From an uncultured Caulobacteraceae bacterium (lineage in GTDB: Bacteria > Pseudomonadota > Alphaproteobacteria > Caulobacterales > Caulobacteraceae), in contig CALEOQ010000250.1 of the NCBI GenBank assembly GCA_937910255.1, forward strand, positions 1 through 6,437: DNA of 6,437 nt, in the 5' to 3' direction. Position numbers and translations under genes: made by a program. How positions within the stretch are numbered: position 1 is the first letter of the stretch; each line of letters opens with the position of its first letter. Of this stretch, positions 1 to 5,563 are shown piece after piece. The notes beneath the pieces are model-generated. The model did not search any database. It was not told the DNA's origin and worked only from the letters and a program-made list of their open reading frames with translations.

Positions 1-81
1 GCTGCACGTGTTGAACAGACCTATACACATTCTGTGCCGCGTTTCTGTGTTCTTGAGAATGGCACTATGTTTATTCTTGTG
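1..81. other. Low-GC non-genomic flank, origin unknown
   Basis: This stretch is about 44% GC by hand count, clearly below the GC-rich remainder. It lies on the far side of a sequencing adapter, so it is not contiguous with the genome in the cell. A short TATACACAT run at about 24-32 resembles part of the Nextera mosaic end, but the flanking bases do not match, so I do not assign it. An open frame through this stretch on either strand has no biological meaning. Confidence 0.7.
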
Positions 82-145
82 CAAGCAGGAGACGGCATAC
101 GAGAGTACGACGAGACTGGAGTTCAGACGGGTGCTCTTCCGATCT
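82..145 (+). other. Illumina TruSeq-type P7 index adapter left in the assembly
   Basis: Bases 82-105 match the 24-nt P7 flow-cell sequence except at 89 and 105. Bases 106-111 (TACGAC) occupy the 6-nt index slot. Bases 112-145 match the 34-nt read-2 adapter except at 113 and 130, ending in GCTCTTCCGATCT, after which genomic cpaC begins. Order, spacing and length all fit the adapter. The four mismatches suggest a low-quality or noisy consensus. On the minus strand the adapter adds a 24-residue tail beginning RSEEHPSELQS to CpaC, a peptide pattern typical of adapter translation. Confidence 0.97.
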
Positions 146-1054
146 GGCCTCGATCATGGCCTCGGCCTGGTTCAGGCCCGGATCGCCCGCCAGGCCTTCC
201 TTGATGGTCGCCGTGTCGGAATTGCCGCCGTTGCGCACGACGAAGTCGCAAAGCTCGTCGGGCGCTTCGGGCCAGCCGCAAGGCCGCTGCATGATCGGCT
301 GCTTGGTGGTGTCGAGATTGTAGCCGCCCGTCAGGCCGCCGACCAATCCCCCGTTCACGGCGAATGAGGCGGCGTTGTTGAACATGTACTGGGGCTCGCC
401 CAGCTGGTTCAGGACCGCATTGGTGTTGAAGCCGAGCTGTTTGATGACGCTGCGCTGCACCTCGACGATGCGCACCTTGAGCATCACCTGGTCCTTGCCG
501 GCGATGGACAGCATGTTGAGCACCTGCTCGGGCTCGGCCACCGCGGCGCGGGCGATCTGCAGGGCCTTGTCAGCGTCGGCCAGGCTCATCACCTCGCCCG
601 ACAGGATCAGGCTGTCGTTCATGGCGTCGACCCGCACCCGGGCGCCGGGCAGCAGGCGGTTGATGGTCTGGGCCACCGCGCCGGTGTCCTGATCGACCCG
701 GATGTCGAGGGACAGGATCCGACGACCCGCGCCGTCGAAGAAGACCGCGTCGGTCTGGCCCGCCGCCACGCCGAGCACATAGATCCGCCGCGGCGAGCGC
801 AGGACTGCGTCGGCCACCTCGGGATTGGTGACCAGGACGTCGCGGGCGTCCACCGGCAGCTCGATGATCGCCGACTTGCCCCGTGGCAGGGTCAGGGCCT
901 GGGTGGCGCCGCCACCGGCCAGATCGACCCGGATGGTCGAGCCCTGGCCGGCGTAGGTCGGGGCCGAGCCGGCCAGGTTCTGGGCGCTGGTCGGCAGCGC
1001 GGTGAGCAGGCTGAGGCCCAGGACGGCCGCCATCAGGGAGGAAAGGCGCCTCAT
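146..1054 (-). CDS. cpaC: CpaC, Tad pilus outer-membrane secretin (3' part missing)
   Basis: CpaC (RcpA family) forms the outer-membrane channel through which the Flp/Tad pilus leaves the cell. Only the first 303 residues are genomic. A signal peptide occupies residues 1-24 (hydrophobic core, TSA|Q cleavage). The pilus/T2SS-T3SS N-terminal domain spans about 50-122 (VTNPEVADAVL core), followed by a BON-like ring domain at about 125-185. Residues 188-210 (DQVMLKVRIVEVQ then LGFN) open the secretin homology. The fragment stops at NQAEAMIEA, just where the conserved secretin beta-barrel region would begin, because the adapter at 82-145 is joined there. Secretins of this family usually run to roughly 450-600 aa, so a third or more is missing. 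The ATG overlaps the cpaB stop by four bases (ATGA, 1051-1054), indicating translational coupling. This is an assembly break, not a pseudogene. Confidence 0.95.
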
Positions 1055-1902
1055 TGGACAGAAACCTCGGTCATCTCACCGTCGCGATAGATGCGCACGG
1101 TCTGGCGCTCGGCCTCGGCCATGCCCCCGCGGCCCACGGGTCCGCCGATGTCGGTATAGGCGCGCAGGGCCAGGATCATCTCGCCGGCCGCCTTGCCCCG
1201 CACCAGGACCTCGGCGTCGGCGGCGGGCGCCTCCAGGGTGGCGACGGCGCCGACCATGGTGTTGGAGTCTTCGGCAGGCTCTGTGGCCTGGTCGATGGCC
1301 AGGACCCGCAGATTGCGCATCAGGGTTTCGGTGATCAGGACGCCCTCGGCGTCCTCGCGGCTCTGCAGCACATCGACCCGGTCGCCAGGCAGGATGAAGC
1401 CGCCGCCCGCGGTTTCGGCCGAGACCGGCACCGAGACGGCCCGCATGCCGGGGCCGAGCACCACAGACATGTAGCCGCCCTCCCCGCCGCGGATGACCTT
1501 GCGGGTGGTGACGGGTTCGCCGGCGGCGATGGCTTCGCGGACGATCGCGCCCTCGAAGGCCTGGATCGGATTGTCGCCCATCAGGGTGGCGGCGGCCTGG
1601 CTGGCCTTCTCGGCCACCTTTTCGGCGCCGTCCTTGGGCGGGATGGCGGTCTTGCCGTCGGTGACGAAGGCGGGGTTGAGCGCTTCCACCGGCCAGGCCT
1701 GCCAGCCGAGCATGGTGGAGGTGATGCGGGTTCCGATGGCGAGGTCTTCCTTGGCCACCAGCACCTGGGCCATGGGGCGGGCTTCCGCCGGGGCGGCGAC
1801 CTCAGACGGCTCGCCGGAAGTCATCATCCCGCGCACAATGAAGGCCAGCAGGATGGCGGCTACGGCGGCGGCGGCCAGAATGGCGATGCGGACGGCGCCC
1901 AT
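1051..1902 (-). CDS. cpaB: CpaB/RcpC, Tad pilus assembly protein with SAF domain
   Basis: CpaB is an inner-membrane-anchored periplasmic protein of the Tad machine, thought to support or stabilise the secretin; its exact role is not settled. The 283-aa protein has one N-terminal membrane segment (about residues 5-24, Ala/Ile/Leu-rich). A SAF domain follows at about 45-140, with the typical VLVAKEDLAIGTRI opening and a VREAIAAGEPVTTRKVI second half. The RcpC/CpaB domain covers about 144-250 (MRAVSVPVSAETAGGGFILP then GDRVDVL). Length is usual for the family. A GGGAAG stretch lies three bases before the ATG, which is close for a ribosome site. The gene follows cpaA after a 130-bp gap and is coupled to cpaC by an ATGA overlap. 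A CtrA-type 8-mer in that gap (2019-2026) could give it a promoter of its own. Confidence 0.95.
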   Translation of the reverse strand: MGAVRIAILAAAAVAAILLAFIVRGMMTSGEPSEVAAPAEARPMAQVLVAKEDLAIGTRITSTMLGWQAWPVEALNPAFVTDGKTAIPPKDGAEKVAEKASQAAATLMGDNPIQAFEGAIVREAIAAGEPVTTRKVIRGGEGGYMSVVLGPGMRAVSVPVSAETAGGGFILPGDRVDVLQSREDAEGVLITETLMRNLRVLAIDQATEPAEDSNTMVGAVATLEAPAADAEVLVRGKAAGEMILALRAYTDIGGPVGRGGMAEAERQTVRIYRDGEMTEVSVQ

Positions 1903-2018
1903 GAACTTCCCGATACGCTCCCGCTGGCGGGGATGGGGCGGCGCGCCGGTTCCGGCGGACGACCGCGACTCAAAATCCTACTGCGGCCTTCTGGCGGCCT
2001 GATCCTTGTCGGGCGCCC

Positions 2019-2026
2019 ATGGTTAA
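2019..2026 (-). promoter_or_regulatory. CtrA-like TTAACCAT motif between cpaA and cpaB
   Basis: The minus strand reads TTAACCAT exactly, seven bases past the cpaA stop and about 117 bases ahead of the cpaB start. As I recall, this 8-mer was described as a second CtrA-associated motif in Caulobacter beside TTAA-N7-TTAA. No second TTAA half lies 11 bases away. The 130-bp gap (1903-2032) shows no intrinsic terminator and is long for an internal operon gap, which makes a promoter here plausible. No -35/-10 pair is convincing. Confidence 0.35.
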
Positions 2027-2032
2027 CAGCGG

Positions 2033-2560
2033 CTAAAGGGGGGCGGCCGCAGCGAGCGCCTGGACCAGACTGCTGGCGGGAAAGGCCGCCAGGCCGCCGA
2101 TGCAGATGGCCAGGCCATAGGGGACATTCTCTCCTGGCTCGGCCAGGCGGCTGAGCCAGGACGGGCCGGCCGACACATAGGGGCGAAGTCGGATCGAACG
2201 CATGGCCAGCAGCGTGACCGCAAGGACGCCGCCGGCCAGGGCCGTCGCCAGCAGGAAGGTCGCCGAGGCGGGCCAGCCGAGCCAGAGGGCCGTGGCGGCG
2301 AACACCTTGGCGTCGCCGCCGCCGATCCAGCCCAGGGCGAACATCGCCATGCCGGCGACCAGGGCGCCAAAGCCAATCGCCGCGTGCAGCCCCAGAGTGC
2401 TGAGATCAAGGCCGAGGGCCAGGGCTGTGGGGAAGAAGGCCGCGATCAGCGCCAGGGAGATCCAGTTGGGGATCGTGTAGGTGGTCACATCCTTCAACGC
2501 CGCCACGATCAGCAGGGCGGGGCAGATGACGAGCAGGACAGCCTGGGCTTGGGCGATCAT
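2033..2560 (-). CDS. cpaA: CpaA/TadV, prepilin peptidase (A24 family)
   Basis: CpaA is the inner-membrane aspartyl protease that removes the leader from Flp prepilin and TadE-type pseudopilins. Both catalytic aspartates are visible: D24 in LKDVTTYTIPN and D83 in the GxGD-type motif GWIGGGDAK. The 175-aa chain is almost entirely hydrophobic with about 4-6 membrane segments, a normal size for the short CpaA/TadV type without a methylase domain. I chose the ATG at 2558-2560 (MIAQAQAVLLV), which starts directly at the first membrane segment. An in-frame upstream ATG at 2644 would add 28 polar, Cys/Pro-rich residues and would begin inside the T-tract of the pilA terminator, so I reject it. The ribosome site is weak (AAGAG about nine bases upstream). 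Expected substrates in this window are PilA and the two TadE-like proteins. Confidence 0.93.
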   Translation of the reverse strand: MIAQAQAVLLVICPALLIVAALKDVTTYTIPNWISLALIAAFFPTALALGLDLSTLGLHAAIGFGALVAGMAMFALGWIGGGDAKVFAATALWLGWPASATFLLATALAGGVLAVTLLAMRSIRLRPYVSAGPSWLSRLAEPGENVPYGLAICIGGLAAFPASSLVQALAAAAPL

Positions 2561-2640
2561 AGGCGGGCTCTTGCGGCAGGCGCGGAACGGACTTGCAGTC
2601 GGGCAGTCTGCGCGCGGCGGGTGAACGCTTGGTTTCCCGC

Positions 2641-2678
2641 ACATAAAGAAAGGGCCGCGGCGTGTCCGCCGCGGCCCT
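2641..2678 (-). terminator. Intrinsic terminator of pilA
   Basis: Bases 2651-2662 and 2667-2678 form a perfect 12-bp GC-rich stem (CGCCGCGGCCCT arm) around a 4-nt loop at 2663-2666. On the minus strand the stem is followed by TTCTTTATGT (2650-2641), a T-rich tail. It starts 42 bases past the pilA stop. It should isolate the pilA message from cpaA, so that cpaA is transcribed only by read-through or from a promoter in 2561-2640. In that 80-bp stretch I see no clear promoter. Confidence 0.9.
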
Positions 2679-2720
2679 GGTCGTCAGATGGTCGTCCTCG
2701 CTGTGGGGACGACCCTTGTC

Positions 2721-2891
2721 TTAGGTCTGGGGCAGCTTGCCGGCGACCATGCCGAAGGTGCCCTTCAGATTGGTGCCCAGGGTGTTCAGGGCGGTGATCA
2801 GCACAACGGCGATCAGGGCGGCGATCAGGCCATACTCGATGGCGGTGGCGCCGGACTCATCCTTCAGGAAGCGCGTGACGAACTGGGACAT
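2721..2891 (-). CDS. pilA: PilA, major Flp/Tad pilin
   Basis: This 56-aa prepilin is the main subunit of the Tad pilus filament. The leader MSQFVTRFLKDESG is cut by CpaA after G14, giving a mature N-terminus ATAIEYGLIAALIAVVLI, with Glu at +5 and Tyr at +6 as in the Flp family. That hydrophobic stretch (about residues 15-36) is the membrane and polymerisation helix. The short tail (LNTLGTNLKGTFGMVAGKLP) is also typical. The ATG is set by a strong AGGAG at 2900-2904, eight bases upstream. The gene stands first in the minus-strand pilus cluster and has its own terminator, as expected for a structural subunit made in large excess. The leader RNA and upstream region carry the regulatory signals listed separately. 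A GACTC (GANTC) site lies inside the gene at 2854-2858. Confidence 0.97.
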   Translation of the reverse strand: MSQFVTRFLKDESGATAIEYGLIAALIAVVLITALNTLGTNLKGTFGMVAGKLPQT

Positions 2892-2954
2892 TGCTCGATC
2901 TCCTATGTTGGCGAGCAGATTGATCGGGGATCAGGCCTTGGTGGTCTGCTCGCC
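2892..2954 (-). promoter_or_regulatory. pilA leader: ribosome site and alternative stem-loops
   Basis: On the minus strand, arm A (2954-2945, GGCGAGCAGA) and arm B (2919-2910, TCTGCTCGCC) are perfectly complementary over 10 bp. Their 25-nt loop contains a small nested hairpin, TGATC-CCC-GATCA (2933-2921). Arm B is followed after five bases by the AGGAG ribosome site (2904-2900). Bases 2897-2892 (CGAGCA), touching the start codon, can pair instead with TGCTCG inside arm B (2917-2912), which would put AGGAG in a 14-nt hairpin loop. The two pairings exclude each other. The complementarity is seen directly. Transcription of this segment and any regulatory role are inferred. Confidence 0.5.
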
Positions 2955-2986
2955 CCGAATTGCAGGGTCAGAATGCCGCGGCTGGC

Positions 2987-3001
2987 TTAATGCCGAGTAA
3001 A
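2987..3001 (-). promoter_or_regulatory. CtrA-box-like site upstream of pilA
   Basis: The plus strand reads TTAA-TGCCGAG-TAAA, so the minus strand reads TTTA-N7-TTAA. That is seven of eight positions of the CtrA consensus TTAA-N7-TTAA with exact spacing. It lies about 96 bases ahead of the pilA start, which would suit the -35 region of a promoter starting near 2955-2965. In Caulobacter crescentus pilA is an established direct CtrA target. A fit to -10 elements is not clear. Confidence 0.5.
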
Positions 3002-3014
3002 TCAGAGAGTATTC

Positions 3015-3206
3015 GACTCAATTTTGTTTTGGTTTACTTGCGTTTACTATTATCTTTCATTAACCACGAAGGCGAAAACGGCGCGATTCCGCGGGTTTCC
3101 CTTTATGATTCACGCACGCGCGCGAGTCGGCGCAGATTCAGCCTTTGTTGACCATTCGGATCGACTCTGACGGCTCAACTCCTGACGCCCGCCGCCCACC
3201 GGAATC
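3015..3206. promoter_or_regulatory. Cluster of seven GANTC (CcrM) sites in divergent promoter region
   Basis: GANTC occurs at 3015-3019, 3085-3089, 3107-3111, 3124-3128, 3135-3139, 3163-3167 and 3202-3206. I count only eight others in the whole window. In Caulobacterales CcrM methylates the adenine in GANTC at the end of replication, and methylated sites recruit GcrA to certain promoters. The cluster sits between pilA and the plus-strand gene at 3210, most of it nearer the latter, and its last site overlaps that gene's ribosome-site region. A TTGACC at 3148-3153 could be a -35 element for the rightward gene, but I see no matching -10. Confidence 0.55.
3032..3067. promoter_or_regulatory. AT-rich operator-like segment with GTTTAC repeat and TTAACCA
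   Basis: GTTTAC occurs twice with a 10-bp period (3032-3037 and 3042-3047), so both copies face the same side of the helix. TTAACCAC at 3060-3067 matches seven of eight bases of the CtrA-associated 8-mer TTAACCAT. The AT-rich tract from about 3018 to 3065 stands out from its GC-rich surroundings and is the most likely core of the divergent control region. The protein that would bind the GTTTAC repeat is not known. Confidence 0.35.
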
Positions 3207-3209
3207 GCC

Positions 3210-3593
3210 ATGCTTCGCCTCGCCGTCTGCGCCCTCGCCGGCCTCCTGATCGCCGCTCCGGCGGCCGCGGCGCCCCTGTCGGTCTATCTCGACCAGGGGT
3301 CCAAGGTCCGGCTGCCTGGCACGGCGCGCAATGTGGTGGTGGCCAATCCGCGGGTCGCCGACGTCAATCTGCTGGGTCCCCAGGACCTGGTGGTGATCGG
3401 CAAGGGCTATGGCGTCACCAATGTCGTCGTCACCGACGCCCAGGGCCGCACCCTGTTCGACCGCGACATCGTGGTCAGCGCCCGCAGCGACGGCCAGGTC
3501 TCCTATTTCCGCGGCGGCGAGATTCGCACCTTCTCCTGCGCGCCCCTCTGCCAATCGATCGGCGACGAAGCGGGTCAGACGCCTGTTCCCTGA
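3210..3593 (+). CDS. Secreted stand-alone pilus/secretin N-terminal domain protein
   Basis: This 127-aa protein has a signal peptide (residues 1-20, APAAA|APLSV) and then a single pilus/T2SS-T3SS N-terminal domain (about 24-91). Its core (VRLPGTARNVVVANPRVADV, then LVVIGKGYGVTNVVV) lines up with residues 60-122 of CpaC in this window, sharing the NP-x-VAD motif and the D-G/Q-G-R turn. The secretin barrel is absent. A short tail after the domain carries two cysteines, C110 and C114 (SCAPLC), which could form a disulfide in the periplasm. The likely site of action is the periplasm at the secretin or pilus base; the role is not known from sequence. The start has GGAA five bases upstream. It heads a plus-strand group with two TadE-like genes, divergent from pilA. 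Its position recalls the cpaI-type genes of Caulobacter, but I do not assign a symbol. A small inverted repeat (TAAGC-ATC-GCTTA, 3599-3611) follows the stop without a T-tract. Confidence 0.88.
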   Translation: MLRLAVCALAGLLIAAPAAAAPLSVYLDQGSKVRLPGTARNVVVANPRVADVNLLGPQDLVVIGKGYGVTNVVVTDAQGRTLFDRDIVVSARSDGQVSYFRGGEIRTFSCAPLCQSIGDEAGQTPVP

Positions 3594-3656
3594 GGGTTTA
3601 AGCATCGCTTAGGCCAATCGGGTCTAGGGTCCGCGCAAACCGGATGGACCCGCAGA

Positions 3657-4229
3657 ATGTCGCGCGCCGCCCACAATCTGATCCTCGCCCTGCGCGCCTT
3701 CGGCCGCGCCCGACAGGGCGCGACTGCGGTGGAGTTCGCCTTCATCGCCGGTCCCCTCCTGATGCTGATCTTCGGCATACTGGAGCTGGCCCTGGTGTTC
3801 ATGATGTCGACGGCCCTGGAATCGGCGACCACCAGCGCGGCCCGGGCGATCCGCACCGGCGAGATGCAGACCAGCGGCGCCGCCAGCAAGGAGGGCTTCG
3901 CCGAAGCGGTCTGCGACCGCATGAGCTGGCTGGGTCCCAGTTGCGGCAGCAATCTCTATGTCGATGTCCGGACCTATGACGACTTCACCAGCCTGAAGGA
4001 CGACCCGGCTCAGGGTGGAAACAGCTTCGACGAGAACAACACCTGCTGGTCGCCGGGCGGTCCCGCGGACATCGTGCTGGTCCGCACCTATTATAGCTGG
4101 CAGATCTTCACGCCGCTGATCAGCAGCGCCCTGGTCAATTCCGGCACGGACAAGCGCCTGCTGACCGCCGTCGACGCCTTCCGCAATGAGCCCTACAGCG
4201 ATCAGGCGTCCACGGGGGCGGGGTGCTGA
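3657..4229 (+). CDS. TadE-like pseudopilin (first of two)
   Basis: TadE-family proteins are pseudopilins that are cut by the CpaA/TadV peptidase and are needed for Tad pilus assembly, possibly at the pilus tip or base. This 190-aa protein has a basic leader ending RARQG, a cleavage site G21|A22, Glu at +5 (ATAVEFAFIAG) and a hydrophobic helix at about residues 24-50. The remaining 140 residues are predicted periplasmic and hold four cysteines (C86, C96, C130 and the last residue, C190), enough for two disulfides. The ATG follows a 63-bp gap after the upstream gene, and the ribosome site is poor. A GGGTCC/GGACCC inverted repeat (3627-3632/3646-3651) sits just ahead of the start and might mask it. 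The next gene begins two bases after its stop, so the two are probably co-translated. TadE and TadF cannot be told apart safely by eye. Confidence 0.88.
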   Translation: MSRAAHNLILALRAFGRARQGATAVEFAFIAGPLLMLIFGILELALVFMMSTALESATTSAARAIRTGEMQTSGAASKEGFAEAVCDRMSWLGPSCGSNLYVDVRTYDDFTSLKDDPAQGGNSFDENNTCWSPGGPADIVLVRTYYSWQIFTPLISSALVNSGTDKRLLTAVDAFRNEPYSDQASTGAGC

Positions 4230-4231
4230 TC

Positions 4232-4774
4232 ATGAAGCCTATTTCCCGCCTGATCGGCTTTGTCCGCGACCGCCGGGGCGTCGCCGCCGTGGAGTTCGCG
4301 CTCATCGCGCCGGTGCTGATCCTGATCTATATGGGCCTGGCCGAGGTCACCATGGCGCTGATGGCCGAACGCCGCGCCAGCCACGCCACGGCCGTGGTCG
4401 CCGACCTGATAGCCCAGGACACCCTGACCAGCCGCACCGAGCTGAACGACCTGTTCTCGGTCGCCGAGGAGATCCTCTCGCCCTTCTCTTCGGGCGGCAT
4501 GAAGATCCGCACCACAGCCATCCGGGCCGACGTCAATGGCGTGCCCAAGGTGGTGTGGAGCCATGGCAAGGGCATGGGCGCCTATGGCAAGGGTTCGACC
4601 GTCACCGGCCTGCCGAAGGACCTGATGGTGGCCTATGACACGCTGATCATGAGCGAGATGACCTACAACTATGACTCAGCGATCAAGTACGCCATCCCCA
4701 ACGCCCTGAACTTCAAGGAAGTCTACTATCTCCGCCCGCGTAAAATGGAGATGGTCAACTGCACCGACTGCTGA
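4232..4774 (+). CDS. TadE-like pseudopilin (second of two)
   Basis: This 180-aa protein shares the TadE layout: basic leader (MKPISRLIGFVRDRRG), cleavage site G16|V17, Glu at +5 (VAAVEFALIAPVLI) and a hydrophobic helix at about residues 18-44. A periplasmic part of about 135 residues ends in a C-x-x-C pair (C177, C180), a thiol or disulfide motif at the very C-terminus. I chose the ATG at 4232, two bases after the previous stop, with a G-rich stretch about eight bases upstream. A GTG at 4223 overlapping the previous gene would add only three residues (MLI) and cannot be excluded. With its neighbour it is probably a heteromeric minor-pilin pair processed by CpaA. It ends 21 bases from the convergent pabC stop. 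Confidence 0.87.
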   Translation: MKPISRLIGFVRDRRGVAAVEFALIAPVLILIYMGLAEVTMALMAERRASHATAVVADLIAQDTLTSRTELNDLFSVAEEILSPFSSGGMKIRTTAIRADVNGVPKVVWSHGKGMGAYGKGSTVTGLPKDLMVAYDTLIMSEMTYNYDSAIKYAIPNALNFKEVYYLRPRKMEMVNCTDC

Positions 4775-4795
4775 TCCTCGGGACAGACGACTAGT

Positions 4796-5563
4796 CTAGA
4801 AGAGACCGTCTGCAAGGGCGTCGAGCAGCGGCGGCCTGTTCAAGCGGCGCTCATCCAGGGTGGCCGCCGGGCGTAGGCCCAGCAGGCTGTTGGTCAGGAA
4901 GACAGCCTCGGCCCGCCCCAGGACCTCCGCCCCCGCCCGCATCTCGGATACCGCCACGCCCAGGGTCGCCGCCCGGGCCATCACCGCCGCCCGCGCCAGG
5001 CCATCGAGCACCCCGCAATCCAGGGCCGGGGTGAAGAGCTCGCCGTCCTCGACCCAGAAGATATTGGCCGCCGCAGCGCAGGCCACCTCGCCGGCCGTAT
5101 TGAGCATCACCGCCTCGTCCGCGCCGGCCGCCTGCGCCTCGCGCCGGGCCAGCACATTGTCGAGATAGGCGAGCGTCTTGTGCCGCGAGGCCGGTGAGCC
5201 CGCATTGCGCCGAACGCTGGCCGTGGCCAGCCGCAGGGTGTCGGTCGGCCGCGGCGCAGGCGCCAGGCTCGCCAGCAGCCGGGGCGCCAGGTTGGCCGGC
5301 CGGTCCAGGCCTCGCCCGCCGGACCCCGCCGTCCAGGTCAGCCGCAGGGCCGCCCGGGGGTGGGCGGGCTGCGCCGCCAGGGCCTGTCGTGCGCAGGCCA
5401 AGGCGTCATCCTCTGCGGGCTCTGGCAGGCCGAGCGCCAGGCACCCGCGGCGCAGCCTGGCCATGTGCTCGCCCCACCAGACCGGCGCGCCGTCGATCAC
5501 CAGCAGGGTCTCGAACAGGCCGTCCCCCAGCAGCAGGCCGCGGTCGTCCAGGGGCAGGCTCAT
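4796..5563 (-). CDS. pabC: Aminodeoxychorismate lyase (PabC-type class IV aminotransferase fold)
   Basis: PabC is a cytoplasmic PLP enzyme that splits 4-amino-4-deoxychorismate into p-aminobenzoate and pyruvate, the last step of the PABA branch of folate synthesis. The 255-aa protein shows the fold-type IV pattern: RGLLLGDGLFETL near the N-terminus, the PLP lysine probably K129 in SRHKTLAYLDNVLAR, then E159 in TAGEVACAAAANIFWV, and a glycine-bearing LDCGVLDGLAR loop. Length is normal. Sequence alone does not fully separate it from branched-chain or D-amino-acid aminotransferases of the same class. The ATGA overlap (5560-5563) with pabB makes PabC by far the best call. The protein is Ala/Arg-rich, like the rest of the genome. 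The gene ends in TAG at 4796-4798, facing the pseudopilin gene. Confidence 0.92.
   Translation of the reverse strand: MSLPLDDRGLLLGDGLFETLLVIDGAPVWWGEHMARLRRGCLALGLPEPAEDDALACARQALAAQPAHPRAALRLTWTAGSGGRGLDRPANLAPRLLASLAPAPRPTDTLRLATASVRRNAGSPASRHKTLAYLDNVLARREAQAAGADEAVMLNTAGEVACAAAANIFWVEDGELFTPALDCGVLDGLARAAVMARAATLGVAVSEMRAGAEVLGRAEAVFLTNSLLGLRPAATLDERRLNRPPLLDALADGLF

Noticed and set aside
24..32. Nextera transposon end in the left flank
   Set aside because: Only nine bases agree and the neighbouring bases differ from the mosaic end.
8..367. Plus-strand open frame across the left end
   Set aside because: It runs through the adapter (peptide STTRLEFRRVLFRS is adapter-derived) and then antisense to cpaC.
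1054..2154. Long plus-strand open frame of 366 codons
   Set aside because: It is antisense to cpaB, Gly/His/Asp-rich with no domain, and results from high GC. CpaB on the other strand is a clear family member.
3031..3042. Sigma-54-like TGG...TTGC near the GTTTAC repeat
   Set aside because: The GG-to-GC distance is two bases too short for a sigma-54 promoter.
2960..3151. Small plus-strand open frame in the pilA upstream region
   Set aside because: No ribosome site, no recognisable composition or domain, and it covers the AT-rich regulatory tract.
3138..3605. Minus-strand open frame opposite the secretin-domain gene
   Set aside because: It mirrors a gene with signal peptide and clear domain; Asp/Gly/His-rich composition is typical of a GC shadow.
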